Counted from the stretch's first letter, positions 1 to 5,785 are shown. The stretch: DNA of 8,652 nucleotides from Chitinispirillales bacterium (GCA_031254445.1 JAIRUL010000070.1:1-8652); one strand, 5' to 3'. Numbers and translations: made by a program. The notes: generated by a model not told the origin, from the sequence alone.

Positions 1-792
1 TCCGCCGACGCTAAAGCTAGCCCCGACTTTCAGCTTTTTTGGCTTCGTTTGCTCTAACAGCTCTTCTTTCAACCGCTCTTTCTCTATCTGTTGTTCATGC
101 CCCGCCTGTTGCTGCGCAGACTGCCCCTGCTCTGCCGCCTCTTGTTTTTGCTGCGGCTGCGCGGCGGGAACGGGCGCGGGTACGGCCGGCCTTGGCTTCG
201 GCTCCGCTTTCCCTGCTTTCGCTCGTTTTGCCCCCTCGGCGGGCGGCGCCTCTTGCTGCTCTGCGGGTTCCGCCTTAGCCTCCGGCTTGGGTTCCGGCGG
301 CGGCGCGGCCTGCTCGCCGAACATGGATTTCACCACTTCGTCCGAGACCTGCTTGAGGTCGTCCGCCGATTGCAGCATACTGTACGACTCGCCGATGAAC
401 GCGACTGCGGCGGTCTCCACGTTCACTATGCGCGCGGAGACTTGGAACGTGCCGAAGGCGGGGGTGATGGCCGCGATGCAGACATACGTGACGCCGAACA
501 TTTTGCCCAGCTCCCTAATTTGGCTGTCGTCCACCGCCCCGCTGCGCTGTTTTAGCTGCTCTTTCTCCACCTCGGCGAGGAAGAGGTTCGAGCGCTCTAT
601 GGCCGTGTACCTCCCGCTCCTTACGAGCGACGCGAGCATGCGCGTCCCGAGCGCGCTCTTCTCGTTGTCCGGCACGCCGCCGGCGACGTAGACGGCGATC
701 CTCGGCAGGCCGGCGGGGGCTGGGCCGTCTTGGGCGGAAGCGGCAGCCGCGCCGAGGGCAAGGAGCAGTGCGATTGGGATGATTTTTTTCAT
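1..792 (-). CDS. CsgG/LpoB-like secreted envelope protein (3' end beyond left edge)
   Basis: The leftward frame is open from ATG 792-790 to base 1 (264 codons, no stop), so the C-terminus lies outside the window. Residues 1-20 form a signal peptide (KK, hydrophobic core, ASA before Gln21) without a lipobox Cys. Residues 30-160 resemble the CsgG/LpoB fold: a PRIAVYVAGG strand, KSALGTRMLASLVRSGRY, AIERSN, then a conserved-looking FGVTYVCIAAITPAFGTFQV. Residues 162-250 are a Pro/Ala/Glu/Gln-rich linker. The last visible residues (KLKVGASFSVGG) could begin a beta-rich outer-membrane domain, which is inference. A GGA with 7-nt spacing supports the start at 792; an in-frame ATG at 804 is an alternative. 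Family members act in the periplasm or outer membrane, but the precise role is unknown. It reads like proteins I associate with Fibrobacterota. Confidence 0.8.
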   Translation of the reverse strand, partial: MKKIIPIALLLALGAAAASAQDGPAPAGLPRIAVYVAGGVPDNEKSALGTRMLASLVRSGRYTAIERSNLFLAEVEKEQLKQRSGAVDDSQIRELGKMFGVTYVCIAAITPAFGTFQVSARIVNVETAAVAFIGESYSMLQSADDLKQVSDEVVKSMFGEQAAPPPEPKPEAKAEPAEQQEAPPAEGAKRAKAGKAEPKPRPAVPAPVPAAQPQQKQEAAEQGQSAQQQAGHEQQIEKERLKEELLEQTKPKKLKVGASFSVGG

Positions 793-1006
793 TTTATTTT
801 CCATTCATGTGGGTTGACTGTTTAGTTTTCGGGGTTGACAAACCTGTTGGCAGCGTACAGATAATATGGAATAGCTCGGATAAATCCGGGCTGAACCGCG
901 CGCGGGACGCGCTCTAAAAAACTTATTTTCGGGTACGTTTTTCGAGGTAAAAAACTGTGTGTTTTTTGCGTTAAAACAGCTATTTTCAGGGGATCGAAAT
1001 AGCCTA

Positions 1007-1282
1007 TTAAACCGGTTTGGTATTGACAAAAATGGGGGGGGGGGGGGTATTGTAATTCCTTAGCTTGTACCGAGTTACGTTTGGTGTATTAGCATTGTTA
1101 AAGAGATAAAAACAGTAGTTTTGGGGCATAGAGGCACAGAACATATTTCCTAGCGTTGTTGCTAGAAACATGATAGATAATAATATAAATAGTATCGGAA
1201 TTGCAGTCAACAAGGCCATCCTTACAACTCCTGTTATTGTAATATATATTTTCCCCGAGGCTCGCGCCTGCGGATACCTCAT
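1007..1282 (-). CDS. Doubtful small membrane ORF ending across a poly-C tract
   Basis: This is a 91-codon ORF from ATG 1282 with no family I recognise. Residues 22-48 form one clear hydrophobic segment (MALLTAIPILFILLSIMFLA), so any product would be a single-pass membrane peptide. An internal ATG at 1219 has a better Shine-Dalgarno (GGAG at 1228-1231, 8-nt spacing) than the first ATG, so a 70-residue form is possible. The frame runs through 14 consecutive C (minus strand) as Thr-Pro-Pro-Pro-Pro, then stops 8 codons later. The other two frames downstream of the tract are open much further. Codon use is AT-rich, unlike the surrounding genes. It may be real and phase-variable, a gene remnant, or chance. 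Confidence 0.25.
   Translation of the reverse strand: MRYPQARASGKIYITITGVVRMALLTAIPILFILLSIMFLATTLGNMFCASMPQNYCFYLFNNANTPNVTRYKLRNYNTPPPPIFVNTKPV
1023..1053 (+). promoter_or_regulatory. Possible promoter with poly-G spacer
   Basis: A perfect -35 hexamer TTGACA (1023-1028) is followed by a 19-nt spacer made mostly of the G14 run, then TATTGT (1048-1053, 4 of 6 matches to TATAAT). A 10-bp palindrome AAACCGGTTT lies just upstream (1009-1018). The spacer is 2 nt longer than the sigma-70 optimum. No convincing plus-strand gene follows, so the role is unproven. Confidence 0.25.
1034..1047 (+). repeat. G14 homopolymer tract
   Basis: Fourteen consecutive G on the plus strand. Tracts this long mutate by slipped-strand mispairing in many bacteria and are a standard contingency-locus signature. 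This one lies inside the reading frame of the leftward small ORF and also between a TTGACA and a TATTGT hexamer on the plus strand. The exact length is also the most likely place for a sequencing error. Confidence 0.9.
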
Positions 1283-1356
1283 TTTAAGGTTCTTCCAGGG
1301 TTTGGGGGGTTGACGTTCGCCATTGCATTCCGTACCCCGCCCAGGGTTGCTGCTAA

Positions 1357-1384
1357 GTAAAGGCGGGGCTGGCCCCGCCTTTAC
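1357..1384. repeat. Perfect 13-bp inverted repeat (GC-rich hairpin)
   Basis: GTAAAGGCGGGGC at 1357-1369 is the exact reverse complement of 1372-1384, with only TG between. As RNA it folds into a very stable hairpin on either strand. No T-run follows directly, so it is not a classic intrinsic terminator. It looks more like a REP/palindromic intergenic element, but only one copy is in the window. Confidence 0.75.
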
Positions 1385-1593
1385 GAACGCTGCATTATGC
1401 CCCCCGCACCCCTACCACGCCGACAAGCGGCCGATGATTTGCAGCACGCCCCATTATCCTATCAAAGCCTTTGACTTTAATTTTAATTTAATTAATATAT
1501 ATCATGCCCGTCGGCAATGCAAGAAAAAAACAAAAATTCGCGCATCGGCTTTTTGATCCGAAAATACCCCGCCCTATCCGGCGTCGCCTATGC

Positions 1594-1809
1594 CTATTCT
1601 ATGCAATCGGGCAGGCTTCTAAAGAAGAGCTCCGGGGAGTGGGCGATTTCCTCTACCGCGCTTGCGAGATCTAAGCTAAAGTAGGAGTATTCGGGAAAGA
1701 GGTTTTTGCAAAGCGTGGTCTTGCCGCTCTGCCTCGGCCCGATGACGGCGATGGCCTTGTACAGCGCCAAAAGCCTCGTTATTTCAGCGGATAAAGCCCT
1801 GTCTATCAT
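1594..1809 (-). pseudogene. 5' remnant of an AAA_14/DUF4143-type ATPase gene
   Basis: 71 codons read leftward from ATG 1809, with a strong Shine-Dalgarno AGGGGG (1817-1822) 7 nt upstream. The start resembles the AAA_14 ATPase family (the N-terminal half of DUF4143 proteins): MIDRAL, then IAVIGPRQSGKTTLCKNLFP with an intact Walker A (residues 24-32), the YFSLD strand, and LFFRSLPDC just where the Walker B strand (typically ending in an Asp-Glu) should follow. Instead it ends Ile-Glu-stop. Full-length relatives are roughly 370-400 residues, so more than 80% is missing. I checked the other two minus frames downstream and saw no continuation, which points to a deletion and not a simple frameshift. 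Such ATPases are common accessory genes of unclear function. The fragment cannot be a working ATPase. Confidence 0.75.
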
Positions 1810-1825
1810 AACAAATCCCCCTGTT

Positions 1826-1858
1826 GGACAGATTTTAAGTACAGCTATAAATCTGTCC
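1826..1858. promoter_or_regulatory. 10-bp inverted repeat upstream of the ATPase remnant
   Basis: GGACAGATTT (1826-1835) and AAATCTGTCC (1849-1858) are exact reverse complements separated by 13 nt. The repeat lies immediately upstream of the Shine-Dalgarno of the leftward ATPase fragment and about 210 nt before the toxin gene on the other strand. Position and symmetry fit an operator or a small hairpin in a leader, but no regulator is identified. Confidence 0.45.
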
Positions 1859-1894
1859 GTTTTGCCGGTTTTATAAAAACGCGGCTTATCCCGG

Positions 1895-1910
1895 CCGCCA
1901 TATTTGGCGG
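1895..1910. repeat. Small hairpin CCGCCA-TATT-TGGCGG
   Basis: A perfect 6-bp stem with a 4-nt loop. It is flanked by a second partial symmetry, TTATCCC (1886-1892) and GGGATAA (1909-1915), that would compete with it. It sits in the divergent intergenic region between the ATPase remnant and the toxin gene. Function is unknown. Confidence 0.4.
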
Positions 1911-2066
1911 GATAAAGCGTGATGTCCGCGATGTCGCCTTGTGATTATAAGTTAATAAATCGGCATACGCAAAATTAAATTTTGTCCATCCGCATAAGGT
2001 TTTTAATTTTTTGATTTTGATTTTACCCTTTGATTAATGTATATTTATTTATAGATTGGGTGAAAA

Positions 2067-2378
2067 ATGACGTTTCAGGTAGCTAGGCACGACAAATTCG
2101 CTAAATGGCTGAATCGGTTGCGCAAAAAAGATAGGGTTCTTTTGGCCAAGGCGGTTAAGCGGCTATATCAGATTGAGATGGGGAATTTTGGCGACCACGG
2201 CTCCGTTGGCGGTTACGTGTCGGAGTTGCGCATTGATTATGGCCCCGGATATCGGCTGTATTATACGCTGATTGATACGTGCGCGGTGTTTTTGCTTTGT
2301 GCCGGCGATAAATCCACGCAGGCAAGGGATATAAAATTAGCCCAAAAGCTAGCGAAAGAGGCGCGAAATGGAAAATAG
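2067..2378 (+). CDS. HigB/RelE-type toxin (HI1419-like addiction module killer, COG3657)
   Basis: 103 residues, the usual size for this family. Characteristic features are an N-terminal basic helix (KFAKWLNRLRKKDR), then GNFGDHGSVGGYVSELRIDYGPGYRLYY (residues 39-66) and VFLLCAGDKSTQARDIKLAQKLA (74-96). The G-D-K-S-T-Q...D-I motif and YGPGYR are diagnostic of the HI1419/HigB branch of the RelE/ParE superfamily. Relatives are ribosome-dependent mRNA endonucleases or related growth inhibitors held in check by the protein encoded next to them. The core looks complete and undamaged. A GGGTGA (2058-2063) lies close before the ATG. It overlaps the next ORF by 11 bp, in the toxin-first order usual for this family. 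The family assignment is firm, but toxicity is not shown by sequence. Confidence 0.9.
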   Translation: MTFQVARHDKFAKWLNRLRKKDRVLLAKAVKRLYQIEMGNFGDHGSVGGYVSELRIDYGPGYRLYYTLIDTCAVFLLCAGDKSTQARDIKLAQKLAKEARNGK

Positions 2379-2643
2379 ATCGAAGTTCGCTGCGTACGAC
2401 CCCGTTGATTACCTAACTAGCGAGGAGCTGGTCAAATTGTTCCTTGGCGAGATGCGCGCCGACGGCTCCGCAGGGGAAATTCATGGCGCGGAGGAGGTTG
2501 CGCGGCGCGCCTGCGCGCGGCACGGGCTGAGCCTCGCGGCGGCGGGGCTTTTGGATGCGGCGGGGGAGGCTTGTCCGGCATCCGCCAAACCCGGTTCAAA
2601 AAAACGGGCGGCTCCGCAGCCGGAGCCGCTGGCCGCCGGTTGA
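2368..2643 (+). CDS. Antitoxin-like partner, COG3636-type N-terminus without recognisable HTH
   Basis: 91 codons starting inside the end of the toxin gene. AAGAGG (2356-2361) 6 nt upstream supports the ATG. Residues 8-52 (AAYDPVDYLTSEELVKLFLG followed by a DGSAGEIHGAEEVARRA segment) match the N-terminal pattern of HI1420-type antidotes: D-P-x-x-Y-L, S-E-E, F-L, then a helix ending in V-A-R. In that family a Cro-like helix-turn-helix (MTQIARExGxSRExLYKAL pattern) follows. Here the stretch is HGLSLAAAGLLDAAGEACPA, then a Lys/Pro/Ala-rich tail to residue 91. It has no helix-turn-helix that I can recognise. I found no obvious frameshift restoring one. It is either a decayed antitoxin or one that neutralises the toxin without DNA binding. 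Confidence 0.65.
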   Translation: MENRSKFAAYDPVDYLTSEELVKLFLGEMRADGSAGEIHGAEEVARRACARHGLSLAAAGLLDAAGEACPASAKPGSKKRAAPQPEPLAAG

Positions 2644-2663
2644 TTCGCGGAATCGCGGCGGCC
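2631..2663 (+). terminator. Stem-loop at the end of the toxin-antitoxin operon
   Basis: GGCCGCC (2631-2637) pairs with GGCGGCC (2657-2663). Inside it, GATTC (2642-2646) pairs with GAATC (2650-2654) around a GCG loop. The hairpin spans the antitoxin stop codon. A run of five T occurs about 14 nt after the stem, which is too far for a textbook intrinsic terminator, so termination is only plausible. Confidence 0.35.
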
Positions 2664-2824
2664 TTGACGTAACCGGTTTTTACGCCCCCATTGGGCGCAT
2701 ATTTTAAAAAAGCCCCCGCGCCCCCCAAAAAATCCTGTAACATCCCCCGGCATACCCAAATCTAATATTGAGAAGAGCGGCGGCCCCAAAAATCCGGAAA
2801 TTTAGATTTTTGAAAAGTTGCTAT

Positions 2825-2852
2825 TTGTCATAGGAAAATATTATTTTATGAA
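2825..2852 (+). promoter_or_regulatory. Candidate promoter for the S1-galE transcript
   Basis: TTGTCA (2825-2830, 5 of 6 to TTGACA), a 16-nt spacer and TATGAA (2847-2852, 4 of 6) lie in the AT-rich patch about 65 nt before the S1 start. A 7-bp inverted repeat AAAAATC/GATTTTT (2788-2794 and 2805-2811) lies just upstream. Other pairings in this AT-rich sequence are possible. Confidence 0.3.
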
Positions 2853-2916
2853 ATCGCGCGGCGGTAGGGCGCGGTAATCGCTCATTTTATTGTGGAGAAG
2901 CAGGAGACGCAGGGTT

Positions 2917-4689
2917 ATGCTTGACAAAAAACACGACGGATTCTTTGACGAAGAGGGCCCCGAAGACCGCAAGTCGGCCGAGCTTTTGAAGATGGTCAAC
3001 GAGGGCGGCGACGCGCGGATCAAGGCTTTTTCCGCAGGGGACAAGGTCTCCGGCAAGGTGACGCGGGTCGGCCCGGATTACGTGTTTATCGACATCGGCG
3101 CGAGGAACGAGGCTATGATCAAGGCGGCGGAGCTTTCGGGGGAGGGCGTGAAGCCGGGGGACACGGTGAACGGGTTCGTCGTCTCAGACCGCGACGGCGA
3201 GACCGTCGTGAGCAAGAGCGTGGGCGGCGGCGGGACCGCCGACATCGGCGCGCTGCGGGAGGCGCTCAATTCGCGGGTGCCGGTGCAGGGGAAAGTCACC
3301 GGCGTCAGCAAGGCGGGGCTTGCGGTGAAGATCATGGGGCATAGGGCGTTCTGCCCCGTCAGCCAGATAGACGTCAAGTACACCTCCGACGTCAACGAAT
3401 ACCTGAGCAAGACGCTCGACTTCGTTATCACCCGCATCACCGAGGGCGGGAAGAACATCGTCGTGAGCCGCGTGCCGCTCTTCGAAGCGGGGCTTGAGGA
3501 GCAGTTCAAGAAGTTCGCCGACGCGGCGGGCAGCAACAAGGTCTTCAAGGGAAAAATCTCGAAAATAGTCGAGTTCGGCCTCTTCGTCGAGGCGGGCGGG
3601 CTCGAGGGGCTCGTGCACATCTCCGAGGTCTCGTGGGAGCGCGCGCAAAACCTTAACGACACGTTCACGGCGGGCCAGGAGGTGGAGTTCGTGGTTCTCA
3701 AGGTGGAGCGCAAGGACTCGATGCGCAACTCGAAAGTCTCGCTCTCCATGAAACAGGCGCTCGAAGACCCGTGGACGAGGGTCACGGAAGCGGTGAAAGT
3801 CGGGGAGGCGGTAAACGGCAGGGTCACGCGGCTCGCGGACTTCGGCGCGTTCGTCGAGGTGATCTCCGGCGTCGAGGGGCTAGTCCACGTCTCGGAGATG
3901 GCGTGGGGCCGCCGCGTCCACCACCCGTCGGAGATCGTCAAGCCCGGGCAGACGGTCAAGGTCACGGTTCTAGGGATAGACCTAAACAAGAGGTCGATTT
4001 CCCTCACGCTAAAGGATATCGCCGACGACCCGTGGAACGGGATCGAAGAGAAGCTCTCCGTGGGCGCCGACGTCCCGGGCACGGTGGCGCGCAAGGCCAA
4101 GTTCGGGTACTTCATAGACCTCTTCGAGGGCGTCACGGGGCTATTGGTATTTTCGAGGATGGCCGCCGACAAGAAAGAATCGCTCAAGCCCGGCGACGCC
4201 GTGACTGTGCAGGTGGAGTCGATAGACACCGACGCCCGCCGCGTCGCGCTCTCCATGGGCGTCGCCGATTCGCACAAGGAGACGGAGGAGACGAAGCAGT
4301 ACCTGAAGAAGCAGAACGCGAAGCAGGAGAAAAAGGGCGACGGGCCAAAGGATACGGCGATGGGCGCGGCGTTCGAAGCGGTATTGGGAAAGCTGAAAAC
4401 GTCGGCGCCGCCCGCGAAGGCGGCTACGCCTGTAGCAGCGGCGGCATCAACGCCTATGCCGGCCGCTGTGACAGAGAGGGCGGCATCAACGCCTGCGGCG
4501 TCCCCCGCGCCGGCGGCAAAAGACGCGCTTTCTCCGTCAGCGTCAGCGCCGTCAATGGCAACGGCGTTAGCGCCAACGACACCTACGCCGCCAACGCCGA
4601 TAGCTGCGGCAGCATCAACGGCGGCGTCAGCGCAATCAACGCCAACACCGTTGCCGTCAACACCGGCGACGGCGCATAGCGGCGAATAA
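2917..4689 (+). CDS. rpsA: 30S ribosomal protein S1 (five S1 domains plus Ala/Pro/Ser/Thr-rich tail)
   Basis: 590 residues from ATG 2917. AGGAGA (2902-2907) with 9-nt spacing supports this start; a TTG at 2890 would add nine mostly basic residues and precede that site. S1/OB-fold domains lie at about 41-102, 122-186, 207-280, 295-366 and 383-449. Domains 3 and 4 carry classic RNA-binding cores (FGLFVEAGGLEGLVHISEVSW; FGAFVE...GVEGLVHVSEMAW followed by HPSEIVKPGQ). The protein acts on the ribosome in mRNA binding and initiation. E. coli S1 has six domains, so this is a five-domain form. Residues 450-490 are a charged linker, and 495-590 are low-complexity A/P/S/T with an AASTP repeat (positions 510-514 and 522-526). 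galE follows 27 nt later. An S1-domain paralogue instead of the true ribosomal protein cannot be excluded. Confidence 0.85.
   Translation: MLDKKHDGFFDEEGPEDRKSAELLKMVNEGGDARIKAFSAGDKVSGKVTRVGPDYVFIDIGARNEAMIKAAELSGEGVKPGDTVNGFVVSDRDGETVVSKSVGGGGTADIGALREALNSRVPVQGKVTGVSKAGLAVKIMGHRAFCPVSQIDVKYTSDVNEYLSKTLDFVITRITEGGKNIVVSRVPLFEAGLEEQFKKFADAAGSNKVFKGKISKIVEFGLFVEAGGLEGLVHISEVSWERAQNLNDTFTAGQEVEFVVLKVERKDSMRNSKVSLSMKQALEDPWTRVTEAVKVGEAVNGRVTRLADFGAFVEVISGVEGLVHVSEMAWGRRVHHPSEIVKPGQTVKVTVLGIDLNKRSISLTLKDIADDPWNGIEEKLSVGADVPGTVARKAKFGYFIDLFEGVTGLLVFSRMAADKKESLKPGDAVTVQVESIDTDARRVALSMGVADSHKETEETKQYLKKQNAKQEKKGDGPKDTAMGAAFEAVLGKLKTSAPPAKAATPVAAAASTPMPAAVTERAASTPAASPAPAAKDALSPSASAPSMATALAPTTPTPPTPIAAAASTAASAQSTPTPLPSTPATAHSGE
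4441..4494 (+). repeat. Direct repeat GCGGCATCAACGCCT inside the S1 tail
   Basis: The 15-mer occurs exactly at 4441-4455 and 4480-4494, in the same codon phase (Ala-Ala-Ser-Thr-Pro). Related degenerate copies continue to about 4660 (GCATCAACGGCGGCGTCAGC and similar). The tail therefore appears to have grown by repeat duplication. Its regular composition also keeps other frames open, creating long spurious ORFs on both strands. Confidence 0.75.
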
Positions 4690-4716
4690 AACCGGCCGGC
4701 AAAGGAGCCGCAGCAG

Positions 4717-5703
4717 ATGAAGGCGCTTGTCATCGGCGGCGCAGGGTACATCGGAAGCCACGTTAGCCGCGCGCTCTTAGACAGGGGCCACGCGGTCACC
4801 GTCTTCGACAACCTGTCGAGCGGCTGCCGCGAGAACTTGTTCGGCGGCGCGGCATTCGTCCAAGGCGACATCCTCTGCGTTGGCGAGCTCTCAGGCGCGA
4901 TGGCCGCCGGAGGGTTCGACGCGCTCGTCCACCTAGCCGCGTTCAAGGCCGCCGGCGAGTCCATGGCCCACCCCGAAAAATACTCCGTCAACAACATATC
5001 CGGAACGATAAACATCCTGAACTGCGCGGTCGCGGCGGGCATCAAGGCAATCGTATTCTCGTCCACCGCCGCCGTCTACGGCCGCCCCCGCTACCTGCCT
5101 ATGGACGAGAGCCACCCCCTCGACCCCGAAAATTTCTACGGCTTCACAAAGTTAGAAATAGAGCGCCTCCTTGACTGGTACGGAAAACTCCGCGGCGTCC
5201 GCAGCGCCGTTTTGCGCTACTTCAACGCGGCGGGCTACGACGCCGCCGGCAGGGTCCGCGGGTTAGAACGCAACCCCGCGAACCTGCTGCCCGTTATCAT
5301 GGAGGCCGCCGCCGGTATGCGGGAAAAAGTAGAGGTTTTCGGCGACGACTGGGGCACCCCCGACGGGACGTGCGTCCGCGACTACATCCACGTGACCGAC
5401 CTAGCCGAGGCCCACGCCCTAGCCCTAGAGCGCCTCTTAAGCGACGGCGCAGAGGGCAGCGGCGGCTTCACCGTGAACCTCGGCAGCGAGACGGGCATCA
5501 GCGTAAAATCGATGCTAGAGGCCGCAAGGCGGATCACCGGCCGCCCCATCTTAGGCGTAGCCGCCGCAAGGCGCGCGGGCGACCCCGAAAGCGTGGTCGC
5601 CTCGGCGTCCAAAGCGCGGGGGCTTTTGGGCTGGCAGCCGCGGCACAGCGACGTAGAGACGCTCGTCGAGAGCACTTGGCGGGCGTATTTGGCGAGGGGC
5701 TGA
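4717..5703 (+). CDS. galE: UDP-glucose 4-epimerase
   Basis: 328 residues, the normal size for GalE. This extended short-chain dehydrogenase interconverts UDP-galactose and UDP-glucose in the cytoplasm with bound NAD (Leloir pathway; precursor supply for polysaccharide). Visible motifs: Rossmann GGAGYIGSHV (7-16), the NAD-ribose Asp31 in VFDN, HLAAFKA (72-78), the catalytic Ser/Thr in VFSSTAAVYG (113-122), the Tyr141-x3-Lys145 pair in NFYGFTK, RYFNAAG (167-173), the C-terminal substrate motif RDYIHVTDLA (221-230), and RAGDP plus LGWQP near the end. AAGGAG (4702-4707) lies 9 nt before the ATG. The 27-nt gap from S1 suggests co-transcription, an unusual partnership. All key residues are present. 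Confidence 0.95.
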   Translation: MKALVIGGAGYIGSHVSRALLDRGHAVTVFDNLSSGCRENLFGGAAFVQGDILCVGELSGAMAAGGFDALVHLAAFKAAGESMAHPEKYSVNNISGTINILNCAVAAGIKAIVFSSTAAVYGRPRYLPMDESHPLDPENFYGFTKLEIERLLDWYGKLRGVRSAVLRYFNAAGYDAAGRVRGLERNPANLLPVIMEAAAGMREKVEVFGDDWGTPDGTCVRDYIHVTDLAEAHALALERLLSDGAEGSGGFTVNLGSETGISVKSMLEAARRITGRPILGVAAARRAGDPESVVASASKARGLLGWQPRHSDVETLVESTWRAYLARG

Positions 5704-5785
5704 CGCGATGCGAAAAAAAAGCATCAACAATCTTGAATTTTAGCAGGCGCTATGTTGCCTAATGCGGGCGCGGCTGGATTCCCAT

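Larger units (their letters stand above)
793..1593. other. Gene-poor, AT-richer interval with palindromes and a G14 tract
   Basis: About 800 bases lie between the CsgG-like gene and the truncated ATPase. I see no confident gene and no RNA gene. The interval contains a weak leftward ORF, a 14-G run, a 10-bp palindrome AAACCGGTTT (1009-1018), a 12-bp palindrome CGGATAAATCCG (877-888), a strong 13-bp inverted repeat (1357-1384) and an AT-rich patch around 1475-1505. Base composition is clearly lower in GC than the flanking coding regions, apart from 1300-1460. The mixture suggests dispersed repeats or remnants of accessory DNA, which is inference. Confidence 0.6.

Noticed and set aside
91..555. 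154-codon plus-strand frame at the left edge
   Set aside because: Arg/Leu-rich antisense reading of the CsgG-like gene, which has a signal peptide and fold motifs.
1323..1556. 77-codon plus-strand ORF
   Set aside because: It includes the 13-bp palindrome and an AT-rich tail, has no Shine-Dalgarno that I can see and no family resemblance. Its composition changes abruptly, so I treat it as chance or repeat-derived.
2432..2789. Two minus-strand ORFs opposite the antitoxin
   Set aside because: They run through the antitoxin gene and the A/C homopolymer region and show only Pro/Ala/Arg-rich, motif-free sequence.
2890..2916. Upstream TTG start for S1 adding nine residues
   Set aside because: The AGGAGA site lies between TTG 2890 and ATG 2917, so it serves the ATG. 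The extra residues (W-R-S-R-R-R-R-V) do not resemble an S1 N-terminus.
3771..4679. 302-codon plus-strand frame inside S1
   Set aside because: It is an out-of-frame reading of S1, rich in Arg and Gly. The openness in the tail comes from the repeat composition.
3078..5066. 662-codon open frame on the minus strand opposite S1 and galE
   Set aside because: It is the antisense shadow of two well-supported plus-strand genes in GC-rich DNA. The translation has no recognisable motifs and crosses the S1/galE boundary.
5707..5725. GATGC...GCATC around an A8 run as a bidirectional terminator for the convergent genes
   Set aside because: The stem is only 5 bp and the A/T run sits in the loop, not after the stem, so it does not fit an intrinsic terminator.
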